From positions 2,133,898 through 2,197,897 of the forward strand of contig NSJX01000001.1 in the NCBI GenBank assembly GCA_002286715.1: DNA of 64,000 bases, written 5' to 3'. Numbering within the stretch: position 1 is the first letter of the stretch; each line of letters begins with the position of its first letter. Made by a program: the position numbers and the translations under genes. The notes below the pieces were generated by a model, which ran no database searches, was not told the origin of the DNA, and saw only the letters and a program-made list of their open reading frames with translations. Shown here one piece after another: positions 12,901 through 22,689 of this stretch. This DNA is from Dentipellis sp. KUC8613 (taxonomy: Eukaryota; Basidiomycota; Agaricomycetes; Russulales; Hericiaceae).

Positions 12901-13258
12901 TAAGAAAGTCTCCGGAGAGGTAATATCTGCAGGTACTCCAGTAAGTTCGAAGAAGAGAGGAATCAACTCCATTTCCGATAATGCGGGTGAAGGACGAGCT
13001 GTGAGAGTAAAGATTCCGACGGCGCGAGGACTTAAGTAAGTCGCTATAAATTACTCAACATGGTTCGCACGGCTGATGTTCTGCAGTCTCTCGGAGGAGA
13101 ATGAAGCCAAACGCCAGAAAAGTGCTAAGATGTTAGCCACCCGCCAGCTCAATACAGCTAAAGCAGCAGAGTCCACTGCGGCAAAGCCGTCTTCATCTAA
13201 AGCAGTAGGTCCAGCTTCAAATCGCGGTGGAAAGGGAGGCAGGCGGGGGCGGAAATGA
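9917..13258 (+). CDS. Large charged protein of unknown function, accessory gene of the KDZ element
   Basis: Not recognised as a named family, though its layout resembles a basidiomycete-specific family often seen beside KDZ elements. Eight exons fit (9917-10093, 10148-10443, 10502-10595, 10642-10795, 10850-11874, 11928-12065, 12116-13035, 13087-13258), summing to 992 codons. An optional further 57-nt in-frame intron near 11,016-11,072 has a good branch site. The N-terminus (about 1-60) has Trp/aromatic residues (LDWLRARLPEF, DFDAQWPF), followed by a helical LSPEMLETYEKLAESW segment. The middle (about 260-400) ends in a long Lys/Ala/Gly/Asn-rich basic tract, then an acidic SEEEEE stretch, an aspartate-rich DDSDDSD motif and a basic RGGKGGRRGRK tail. 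Alternating basic and acidic tails suggest nucleic-acid or chromatin contact, which is inference. The exon 3/4 junction is the least certain. Confidence 0.68.
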
Positions 13259-13436
13259 TAATCGGATCGGCATCGAATGTGATAATAGATTAATGGCCCC
13301 ATATATAACTCTGTGTGTGATGAACTGCCTTCGGTATAAAGTTATTTGGTGCTCAGGCTTAGATTCACACTTTAGGTTGACACCGGAGGTGAAGGACCTT
13401 GCGTGCATTGAGATAATAAACGCCGGCAGCTATCTA

Positions 13437-13930
13437 CTTAGCGCAAAATAATGCCGAAAATGATCTACGGTGTAATCCAGAATGCCGATGGTATTGTATT
13501 ATCTGAACGTTAATGCCGGAGGTGGTAGCCTCCGTGGTAAGTAATGCCAATAGCAATGTACACCACTCCGAGGAAACTGAAGACAGGTTATCTCGCACAA
13601 TGTAATGCCGGAGGCTCTCAACGCCATGCATGGAATGCCGGGGACACTTAAAGACCTGAAGCGTGATGCCGAAGAGGCTTTACGACTCATGCAACAATGC
13701 CAAAGGGTTTATGGTACTCGCATAGTAATGCCGAAGGTGTTACATTGCGCGCACAGTGATGCCGATGGCGTTTGGGAACGCGCGCGGTAATGCCAAACGC
13801 GTTGTTTCGACTGCGCAGTAATGCCAGATGTCCGCTACCATATGTTCAATTACTCCGGACATGGTATACCGTAATTAAGTAATGCCATAGCTCATATGTG
13901 TTCTCCGGAGTGACTTTTGCGCACGCCTAG
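13437..13930. repeat. Right subterminal TAATGCCG box array
   Basis: About twelve boxes of the form AATGCC(G/A)(G/A) occur near 13450, 13489, 13511, 13546, 13603, 13634, 13663, 13696, 13729, 13758, 13790 and 13822, roughly every 30-55 bp. Several continue into GGAGG. They are reverse complements of the CCGGCATT boxes on the left side of the element. Two ACTCCGG-type words near 13854 and 13907 close the array. The short open frames here are not credible genes. Confidence 0.78.
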
Positions 13931-14326
13931 CTACGTGATCACCTGTCTGTAATCGTCACTGGATTATCCTGCCTCCTTTGGCATTCCGCCCGCGCGTCGT
14001 GTTCGATGGAAAGAAGAGCATGCTATGTATCTCACTGTGTCAGGTCTGCAAGTTCTCTGATCTTGGTGGCTTTAAGTGGAATGCCTGCCATTTGATAGAG
14101 TTTGGTTTGCATTGGGACTATTTCTTGGGAGAAAAAGTTGCATTATAAATCCTATTCAGTTGAATCAGACTGATAACTGCACACATTGTGAGATTCTATT
14201 ATTCTAAGCAAGCTGTAAGGTAAAGACAAGATGGTAGCAAGAAAAATGTCAACAAGTGCAGCAAAAAAAGCATAGGGAAAGGCAGGAAACTAGATGTAAT
14301 AGACGCTGCTGAGGAACAATTCATCT
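13931..14326. other. Spacer between KDZ element and next gene
   Basis: About 400 bp of AT-richer sequence. I see no gene, RNA or clear repeat. It contains the 3' flank of the gene that ends at 14327. Confidence 0.5.
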
Positions 14327-17300
14327 TCACTGCTCTCCCATAATATCCATACCATGTTGCTGCTCGAGCGCCATGCTCGAGCTCCCCGCGTCTTCCTCCG
14401 CCGACATCGCAACATCCTCTCCGAGGACGACCCGCTTATACACTTCATCCGGTGGTATGATGCTTTGGGCATCCGTCGAATTTTGGGGAGGGGTAGTGAG
14501 GTCGATAAGGGGGCTCAAGGCTTGATCTTGGCGAGTGGGGCCGGTGCCAACCAGCGAGTCCATGGCCACGTCGGCTTGCGCGAGTCGCTGGGCTTCGCTC
14601 GCCGGAGACTCCATGCGGACCTGGTAGAGGCCTTCGGAGATGCTGCCTGCGTCGCGGTCTCTGTGGCTCCACTGGTTCGCTTGGCTTCCTCCCGCAAAGA
14701 TTCCGGTTTCTTCTTGTGCGCTCTCGACATGTCTGAGACGATCCTCGAACTGTTGAAGTTCGCGGCCGGTGCGGGTTGTCGCTCGGTGTATCTCGGACAT
14801 GCGCGCCCAGATGTTCATGTCGTTTGTCTGGAAGTCTGCCTTGTGTGCTTCGTAGTCGGCAATGAGGGTATTTTGAGTGTCCTCCATCTCCATGATTTCG
14901 TCCCTGTAGCGTTGCACCTGGTGGACGAGGGATTGGACGGTTGTCCGATCCCGGTGGGCGGCCTCTTCGAGGAGCTGGAGCCTCTCGGCGAACGAGAGGT
15001 TGTCGCGTGCCGCCGTTTGTGACCAGTGGCTGGTGCTGGCGATGCTGGGAGAGCGAGATCGTGCAGAGCGGATCCGAGACTGGTATGGCAGCATTGTTCT
15101 CGAGGCCTCCAATGTCTTCGGAGTTCTTCCTGCATGCTGCCTGTCCTCAATGACGATCTCCGTCGATACGTCTGGCGACTGGGTCCTTTGCGGCGGAGAG
15201 CTGGGGTCCTGCGGAGTCGGAAGCGACATGGGCACGATAACGGGCGTCGCCAGTCGTAGCAACGTCACTGGCGGCTGCAGCGCCCCTACTGATGCGCGCA
15301 GAGACGCTGTGGTCGGCATAGGCAAGGTCACCACCGCTAGCGCTGGCGGCGGAGTCGACATGGGCGCTGGCGGCGGAGTCGACATGGGCACAGGCGGCGG
15401 CGTCGAGATGGGCGCAGGCGGTGGCGTCGACATGGGCGCAGGCATATGCGTGGGCGTGGGTGCAGGCGGGGGCATCGACATGGGCGCAGGCAGCGGAGTC
15501 GGCATCGGAGCAGGCGGCGTCGGCACGGGCGCAGGCGGCGGAGTCGGCATCGGAGCAGGTGGCGGCATGGGCACATGTGTTGACGTTGGCAGCGGCGTCG
15601 GAATTGGTTGTTGAGACGCTGGAGGCGGGGGCTGTTGTGCTTCCGGCTGTCTTGAGACAGTGTTTGGAGAGCTGGGGGGTGTGGATGCTAGTAGCAAGAC
15701 ACAAAAGTTAATAGGAAGTAATAAAAAGCTAGAGGTGTCACTTACCAGGACCCTTCGACTTCTTCTTCGGCGGGCCAACCTTTGCGTCTTTCATCCTCGC
15801 GCTCTCGTCTTCTTCGCCGCTATCGGCCTCTTCTGGTGCAGCGCCTAACGTTTCGGTTAGAACAAGAGTGGAATATATGACCCAATAACTTACGCTTTAC
15901 ACCCCTCGTAGAGTATCTGCGCATAGCGGGGGCAGGTGGAGCCGCACGGCCCTTCCCTTTACCTCGACCCCGTCCCTTCTCTTTCGTCTTGTCCTCCGCC
16001 TGCACGGCCACCTTTCTGCGCGTCTTCCTTTTCCCCGACTCCATTCCCTTCTTCCTCCCGGCGCCCTTGACATTCCCTTTGCCTTTTTCCACCCCACTCT
16101 CCTCATCCTCTTCCAGTTCGTCGACCTCCTCCAGCTCGGACTCCCCTTCGTCCGCATCCCTTCCGTCCTCCTGCGCACCCTCGTCGCCTTCAGTGACCTC
16201 CTTATCTCCCTCTTTCACCTGCGTCGTATCTTGTCGCGCATCAACACGAGCCCTTCCTGTGACGGGTTCGCACCGCTCTTTTCGGTGAGCACACCTTTTG
16301 CAGGACTTGGCACGTTGGTTCTTGCTTGGGGCGACGCGGACCATGCACTCGACGGGAGCGCTCGAGAACGCCTGCGCATGCAAGCAAGGCATGCACTTGT
16401 ATTCCTAGATGTTCGTTAGCAACGGGCCAGCTGCATGCGGAGAACACTTACAGCGAGCTCCCATTCCAGATCTTCCGAAGCTTGCCGCGCCGACTTCTTC
16501 TTCGTCTTTGGAGACCCAACGGGCGGCTTGTTGCCAGCGGACTGGCTTCTAGTGTGGCGAGCTCCCGATATGCCGCTAGCAGGGCTTGATGCCGCAGGTG
16601 GTGGGGGGACAAGGTGCGGAGCGGAAGGGCGTGGTGGAGCAGAGCGCGGAGGCGCAGAAGGCTGAGAAGCGGGGCGCGGAGTCGCGGGTTGAGCGGCAGA
16701 CGTTGGATTCGTCTTCTGGGGAGCCGAGGATTGAGGAAGGGGTTGCGAAGGAGCGGCAGAGAGGGGACTGGGCCCCGCCAGAACTGCGGAAGTCGAGGGA
16801 GCGGCTACAGCAACCGGAGGTACGGGCCCGAGAGCTCCCTGACCCACGGTACCTCCTATAAAACTTGTGAGCAAAAAGCCGTACTGTAGAGTGAGGCAGC
16901 GCACCTTGAGTTTCCCACCACTGACGATCTGAGCCCACCAGATCTTGTCCAAACCCGCCTGCTCCATCCTCAGCATCCAGTTTCACCTTCCCGCGTACTA
17001 CAAGGGCGGCAAGGTCGACGCTATCGACTCCCGAGCGATATGCCGCACCTGTTCGGGTCAGCAGGAGAGGCGTTTGCACCCCGGCGTGACGCAGCACGGC
17101 GAATGCTTCACGAACGTCCTTCTGGGAAGACGTGAGGTCATCAAAAAGGTTGAAGACAGAGCAAAACATACCACTTCATTGGAGATCGCTTCTCTCCACC
17201 ATGCAATGTTCGGGTTCTTGAGCTTGGTGAAGGCCGTCAGCGCGGCCGCAAGTCGAGCGTTTGCGACGTGGACTTTTGAAGCCGCGTCAGCCACGGACAT

Positions 17301-17327
17301 CGAGGAGAGAATCGCCAGAGAGGCCAT
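14327..17327 (-). CDS. Cys-cluster / coiled-coil protein with proline-rich linker
   Basis: A 915-aa protein of unknown function. Six exons fit: 17327-17172, 17121-16905, 16855-16452, 16404-15894, 15844-15746 and 15687-14327, with introns of 47-58 nt, summing to 916 codons. Residues 1-52 are helical (MASLAILSSMSV...), followed by a Pro/Ala/Ser-rich stretch. Six cysteines are spaced C-x2-C-x12-C-x14-C-x2-C-x6-C (CMPC ... CKRCAHRKERC), which looks like a small zinc cluster with a basic loop, so DNA binding is possible. Then come a long acidic region, a Lys/Arg-rich region, a long degenerate PMPTPPPAP-type tract, and a coiled coil (about 690-800, LSFAERLQLLEEAAHR and following). Similar six-Cys proteins are frequent in Agaricomycete transposon neighbourhoods. 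The first two exons end in IAWWREAISNEV, which I cannot place in a named domain. Confidence 0.72.
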
Positions 17328-17549
17328 GAAGATGTGAGAAGACGGGGGTAGCGGAGGTGTGGAAAGGATCAAGGGCGGAGTTGATGCTGGTGGTTGTGCG
17401 CAAGAGCAAAGTTCCCCGCGTGTGGCTAAGTCGCGCAGACGCGCGTGGGCATGTGACCGCGCGTCAATTACGCAATCACGGTGTGACGCGCGGACGCGCA
17501 ATGATCCAGAGTCCTCCTACCTATTCCACTACAACCCGGACTTCAAACG

Positions 17550-18712
17550 ATGGGCAAGAGGAAATACCAACAGAGGAAAAAAGCAACAACGAGGGGTGAT
17601 GACAGCCGGAGTGCCCCAGTAGAGGGAATAGACCACAGTGAGCTTGATCATCTTGATCTCTCGACGAGATGGGCTGATCCATGGAACAGCTATGAAGGAC
17701 AGCTTCGCTGAGTATGGAGGTGATATGGGTGAGACTTTACCAGTGTCTTCGAGTCAATGCTGACATGAGGAGAGAAGGGCATTTGTCGTCCTCTGAGGAA
17801 GATATTGCGTCGTCACCAGAAGTCAACCCCCTCGACTTCATGTACCGCGAACCGGACGCCGGCTCGAGTGCCCGAGTGACTGCAGACATTCGCGTGCCGG
17901 GAGCTACGGTGAGTCGTAAGAAACTTCTCTCCGCTTCACATTGTGAGCCCACTGCCGACCTCTAGGACAATGATTTTGACATCTTTTCGGATGTCAGCAT
18001 TGAGTCCGCCGCGCCTTCTGGTGAAGGTAATTTCCGCTCGTCTTCAACGGCTGATATCTACACTGACAAGGCTTATTATGTCTCTCTCACCGTAGTTCCA
18101 CACCTGCAAGAACACGCTTACAGCGTTTTCTCTGACGTTGATTCGAACGCCGAAGACGGAGCCATGGCTATTCAAAATGAGACTGACCAGAACGCAGGCG
18201 ACTTCGACGTCTTTTCAGATGTCCAGTCCAGTAACGACACTCGGGAACACAGCGACGGCAGCGATGATGCACCCGCATCCGGACGGAGTGAAGCTCCTTT
18301 CGACGTCTTTTCAGACGTCGACTCCGACGTCGAAGCCCTCACCAAACCAAGCTCACCCAATTCCACGGCCCACCCTTCGAATTCCAACACAGGCAAAGCT
18401 CAATTGAAAGGTAAACCTGTCGGTAAGCAACTGCATCATTCATAAACTGTGGCATTGACCCAAGGCTCAATTTCAGGAAGGAGCACGGCACCGACTTCAG
18501 CATCAATGGTGGCGTCGTCGTCCTCCTCAACTGCGCGTACTGCGTCCGCTCTACTGGCGCAATCGAAGACCCTCATCGATGAGATGGAGATAAACATGCG
18601 GGACGAGGAGGAGCTTCGTAATCTCGAAGCTTTGAAGGTACTACATGAAGAAATGCTAGAGGAAGTACTTACTGCAATCGAGCTTATCCGGCAGGAGCCT
18701 GAAAATCTGTAA
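17550..18712 (+). CDS. Acidic protein with four FSDV repeats
   Basis: Unrecognised. The supported exons contain RREGHLSSSEEDIASS, then DNDFDIFSDVSIES, AYSVFSDVDS, FDVFSDVQSS and FDVFSDVDSD: four copies of an (F/S)D-x-FSDV-x-S motif separated by acidic, Ser-rich linkers. The C-terminus is helical and acidic (about 60 residues, ending LIRQEPENL). Introns near 17896-17965, 18027-18094 and 18422-18476 join cleanly in phase. The start is uncertain. The ATG at 17550 begins a basic MGKRKYQQRKK leader that can be spliced on through two more short introns, but later starts are possible. The repeated FSDV resembles a short linear binding motif repeated for avidity, which is inference. It sits between transposon sequences and may be element-derived. 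Confidence 0.5.
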
Positions 18713-18891
18713 TATGTACTGTTTATCCGTGAATTACACAGTGATTTCTGAAAATAAAATACGAACAGAATTGATCTAGAGCATAGAGTTGACTCGTGTT
18801 GTTCTTCATCAGGGAGATTGTGATGATCCTAAACTCCGAAGGGAGCGAGTTGCCTCCGGTGACAAGATGACGAGAAGTCCCTAGGATATTC

Positions 18892-19590
18892 ATCCATCGG
18901 CATTAAATTTAGTTCTTCCTTCATCGCGACAACGTGCTCTCCCGTATCATGTCCGGTAGCCTCATCGGCATCAATCCGTCTCGACTCCCACTCATCAGGC
19001 GAGCACGCCTTCTGTCACCGGCGCGTCGCCGCAGACCCCCAAGTCGCCAAAGGCGAATGCCGCACCGAAAGGGAAAGCGCCAACAGCGTCAGAGTGGCGT
19101 ACTTCCAAAGCTGCGCCGCCTGCTGAGCCTATCGCCGGCCTGTCGACGCCCGCCGAGACGAAAGGTGATCAGAAGGACTCGAAGCCCGAGCCCAAGACGA
19201 GCAACAAATGCGCTCGCGAGGAAGAGACGCCGGCGGACGAAGCACATTTGTCTCCGCCGTCTGCTCCATCACCTCAGCGCGTCAAGTCCGACTGGGATGG
19301 TACCCCGAGCGAGGAGATGGTGAAGCGGAAGGAGGAGGTCGAGAACATCAACACCGCAGAGGACGCTGCGGCTTTCGTGGAACATATGACGGAGCTCCTA
19401 CTTGTCTCTGAGTGAGCTCTTTCCGTCTTTTTATCGGCATTAAAGCTGATTCTGGCATCTATCCGTGTAGTTGCGCATGACATCCAATGCGATGAATGAC
19501 CAGGAGATATTCAAACGAGACGCGAGAAGATGGCGGGGGTCTTTGCGAGGACAAAATGTCTCTCCGACATTTATCCATCGGCATTAAATT
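18892..19590. repeat. 18-bp direct repeats flanking a 660-bp segment
   Basis: The word ATCCATCGGCATTAAATT occurs identically at 18892-18909 and 19573-19590, in the same orientation. It contains the CGGCATTA box seen in the left array of the KDZ element. A further CGGCATTAA lies near 19435. The segment between holds an orphan open frame. The repeats could be remnants of subterminal boxes or the borders of a small deleted copy. Confidence 0.7.
18960..19414 (+). pseudogene. Orphan 3' coding fragment without a start
   Basis: One frame is open from just after a TAG near 18957 to a TGA at 19412-19414, about 150 codons, with protein-like composition: Pro/Ala/Lys-rich (SPQTPKSPKANAAPKGK), then Glu-rich ending in FVEHMTELLLVSE. 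It has no in-frame ATG before the last 45 codons, so it is either a terminal exon whose 5' part is missing or a decayed gene. The higher GC and codon regularity contrast with the flanks. No family was recognised. The neighbouring 18-bp direct repeats suggest it was carried or truncated by an element. Confidence 0.4.
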
Positions 19591-19621
19591 GCACTCCGGA
19601 TCCATACACTAGCCAACAAAC

Positions 19622-19770
19622 ACTCCTACCTACCTACCTGCCTACCTACCTACCTACCTACCTGAATACCTACCTATCTACCTACCTACCTACCTACCTA
19701 CCTACCCACCTACCCACCTACTTACCTACCTACCTACCCACATACTTACCTACCTGCCTGCCTGCCTATC
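19622..19770. repeat. (CTAC)n tetranucleotide microsatellite
   Basis: A nearly continuous run of CTAC/CTAT/CCAC/CTGC tetramers of about 145 bp. It gives open frames of repeated Thr-Tyr-Leu-Pro, which are not coding. Confidence 0.95.
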
Positions 19771-19889
19771 ACGGGTTGTACACGGCACACAATTCGAAAA
19801 ATTCCTGTTCAGGGCTGGACAAATGCCCTTAATTGCGGCTATGAGCCCACCCGTTTCATACCAAAAATGGGGAAATGACGACACCTGGC

Positions 19890-20660
19890 ACCCCGGACAG
19901 CCGATCTGTTTATGCCGGAGTCGAGATAATCATCAGCCCAGCCATGTCAAACTGCTGCGGGCTCATAATACCCCCGTCGGAATCAAATAAATACCCCCGG
20001 CCGATTCACGTTTCACGAATCTGAGTGCTCATGGGCTCATTCGTGTTCTATGAATCTTGAGGGGAATGCCGATACATGGACTCCCGGACAGCCGATCTGT
20101 TTATGTCGGAGTCGAGATAATCATCAGCCCAGCCATGTCAAGCTGCTGCAGGCTCATAATACCCCCGTCGGAATCAAATAAATACCCCCGGCCGATTCAC
20201 TTTTCACGAATCTGAGTGCTCATGGGCTCATTCATGTTCTATGAATCTTGAGGGGAATGCCAATACATGGACTCCCGGACAGCCGATCTGTTTATGTCGA
20301 AAGAGAGAGCTTCGTCAGCCCAGCTATGGTAAGCCGCTGCTAGCCCATAATACTCCCGTCGGCATTAATGCAGCACCCTACGGCCGATTCGTATTTTATA
20401 GATATGAGGGCTCATCGGCTTACCCATGTTCTCCAGAATTCAAAGGGGGTACTGGCAGCTGGCTTCCTCGACAGCCGACCCATTCACTCCGGAATGAAAA
20501 GGTCATCAGCCCAGCCATGGAGGACGGTTCGGCATTCGAGATCCTTCATCCGGCATCGAACAGGCTCTCTTCGGCTGATCCATAATCGAGGAGGTCACTC
20601 ACATCGTCGGCTGATCCATATATATGGCCTTACAGTCTTCCATCAGCCGACGTCCGCTGG
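19890..20660. repeat. 191-bp tandem repeat array
   Basis: The word CGGACAGCCGATCTG starts at 19894, 20085 and 20276, exactly 191 bp apart. A weaker fourth copy follows near 20470 and a trace near 20640. The first two units are nearly identical over their length, and later units diverge and contain CGGCATTA and ACTCCGG boxes. The fourth unit carries CGGCTTACCCATGTTCT, which is close to the reverse complement of a segment of the 98-bp array at the left end of the window. The array abuts the broken 3' end of the Tnp2-like gene. Confidence 0.9.
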
Positions 20661-20715
20661 CCCGTGTATGACTCTCTATTTGCACATCGGGTGGTCTGTA
20701 TGGTACAGATGTAAT

Positions 20716-22448
20716 CTACTGACAAGGGTGGTTATGGCCTTTCATGCGCATGATAAGTGACATAGCAGGAATGTCGCCAAAGATGAGAATTAGATATGCA
20801 CGCAGCATGAATGCGGCAAGGGTCAGCGCATCAAAGGCGCGAACACCGGCAGCAAGTTGGAGCATTTCCTCTACCAGAGGCCATAGGAAGGAATCCACAT
20901 CAACAGGCTTCTTCGGTCCAGGAATGATGCCTAAAGATATGATGTTGTCGATGTGGAAATGGATCTCCGGAGGAAGGTTATAGTTGAACACTATCAACGG
21001 CCAGCAAGTCGTACTCCGATGTCGGAACGGAGCGAATCCATCTGTCGAGAGACCCAGGGCAATGTCACGGCCATCACAGAAGAATTTGTGGGGGAGCTCC
21101 TTGTCGTCAATCGTTACATGCGTATCGCAAAGCCGGATGTATTGCTGACCGTCAAAGACGTTGCTGAGATTGTGAGGAGACTGTTTGTGTACATAATGAC
21201 GATATCGCATCAAGGAAGCCATAGAATCACTTGAAACCATGGCAAGAAGACGAGGAATGAGCGGGAGATAGGTGAAATGCTTCCGAGAATGACCAGATGC
21301 ATTGAATCGAGGTTCCTTACATTCAGGACATTCTCGAAGCATCTTCCGAGGGCCAGTATAGCAAATACAGGAGTTAATACAGCAGTCATAGATCTGAGGC
21401 TTGAAGGACGCCAGGAAAGCCAGTCGCGTCTGAGCCTCCCGGACGGAAGGGACAGTCTGGTCCGGAAATGTGGACGGCAGATCTTTGTATACATTGTCCG
21501 TAAGGTAATGCTTCAATTTGAGCGAGTATTGGCGTAGAATAGCCTTGTCACGCTCAGTTAGATCGCTCACTGCATAGAATACGTCAATTATCAAGAATTT
21601 GGAAGTTGACGTTTGCCTACCGTCGAGCTTTGCGTCTTTATAAAGCCGAGTCACAACGTTGCGGTCCCATTCAGACAAGAAGATGTCCATGTGATCTCCT
21701 GACCCAAACAACTCATCAACTTCGTCGTCTGAATCCAGGTTACCCAGTGTGATTGGAGAATCCGACTCATCCGTCCAAGTGGCTGAGGTATCACTCCAAA
21801 ATGGAAGGGCAACTACGGCGGGTTGTCGCTCCACTTCATGTTCGTCTCGAACAGACCTTGGTTGAGTTTCTCGCAAATTCTGCACTGGGCCTTGGGCCGT
21901 AACAGACTCGGAAGCATCAATCTGCATGTGTTGCTCACTGGATACATCTACAAATATTCATACTCAGGAATTGAGCGAGTACATGTTACTACGTTCAAGA
22001 TACTTACTGGCTTGAGGTCCGATTTCTGGAGTAGATGGTATGTACAGCTGTACTTCAGAACCTAAAACAGGGAGTAAGGATCGTATAGGGATGTCAATGT
22101 GTCACTGTAACGTACGAGGATCAACGTCCATGTCCATCGCCTCGCTACTTGCCGCGACAGTAGTCCCAGGCAGCACTCCCGGTTTGGCTTCTGCACGAAT
22201 AAGGCATCAATATGTGCAAGAACGGACTCAGCACAATGGAATGTACCATCAACATTCCGCTTCTTCTTTCGTTTCCGGATTCTTTGGACGATCTTCGCAC
22301 CTGTCCCTTGGAGTAGAGGAGCGAGCGAGCGCAGGCGATGCGCAAGCTCTGTGCTAGGATTGACCCAGCGATCGCAATGAGTACAGTATTTGCGTGCTCG
22401 TTCTGCACGCTCAGAGGGCTCGGTGAACTTGAGCTTGAGAGGAGCCAT
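20716..22448 (-). pseudogene. Tnp2-like (CACTA/EnSpm superfamily) transposase, C-terminally truncated
   Basis: The start at 22448 gives a basic N-terminus with a CTHCDRWVNP zinc-binding pair. Small exons (AKPGVLPGTT..., EVQLYIPSTPEIG) lead into a long exon at 21965-20716. Recognisable Tnp2 motifs there are YDCCINSCICYTG with CPECKEPRF, LGLSTDGFAPF, YNLPPEIHFH, GIIPGPKKP, VRAFDALTLAAF and GDIPAMS..MKGHN. The frame stops right after the GHN motif, so the remainder of the Tnp2 region (normally several hundred residues) is absent and the 191-bp array follows at once. It is therefore most likely inactive. The surviving part has no internal stop, so the loss looks recent or the product may still be made. 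Confidence 0.85.
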
Positions 22449-22689
22449 GTACAAAGGCGAATTGGGACTTGTAAAATTCGTTGAGTGAGCATGCAGTGCA
22501 GCAGTCACTCGCAGCGGCCGAGGGCAGGTACCAATGGTGCCTTCGTAAGCTTGTTTTAGTCTGGAATAATATTCGAGAGCTTACCAGAAAGAGCCGTCCC
22601 CGCTCTAAACGTCCTAGCTCCGGCACTTCCAATGCTCGGGGCATCTAAATAGAGCCGAAGCCTGGCCCGGGTACGATTGCAACGCGCTC

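Larger units (their letters stand above)
700..13930. mobile_element. KDZ-class DNA transposon carrying a TET/JBP dioxygenase
   Basis: The interval contains four genes: unknown (-), KDZ transposase (-), TET/JBP-like dioxygenase (-) and unknown charged protein (+). It is bounded on the left by a CCGGCATTA-rich array and on the right by a TAATGCCG-rich array, so the boxes are inverted relative to each other. All four genes read through as intact spliced frames. Linkage of fungal TET/JBP genes with KDZ transposases is established knowledge. The exact ends are not resolved: I found no convincing terminal inverted repeat or target-site duplication by eye, so the limits are approximate. Confidence 0.72.

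Noticed and set aside
700..13930. Centromeric satellite interpretation of the arrays
   Set aside because: The arrays are short, oriented oppositely around an intact gene cluster and share boxes with it, which fits transposon ends better.
15147..15614. Long Met/Gly/Ala-rich and Cys/Arg-rich open frames in alternative frames
   Set aside because: Shadows of the proline-rich repeat in the gene at 14327-17327.
16976..17058. Apparent frameshift between two overlapping frames (LDAEDGAGGF and AGLDKIWWAQIV)
   Set aside because: The 49-nt intron at 16856-16904 shifts the phase and joins the first frame to the downstream Pro-rich exon without any frameshift.
18960..19414. Arg-rich MSGSLIGINPSR frame as a gene
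   Set aside because: The +1 alternative frame has more natural protein composition, and the Arg-rich one is its shadow.
19530..19832. Open frame of Thr-Tyr-Leu-Pro repeats
   Set aside because: Created by the CTAC microsatellite.
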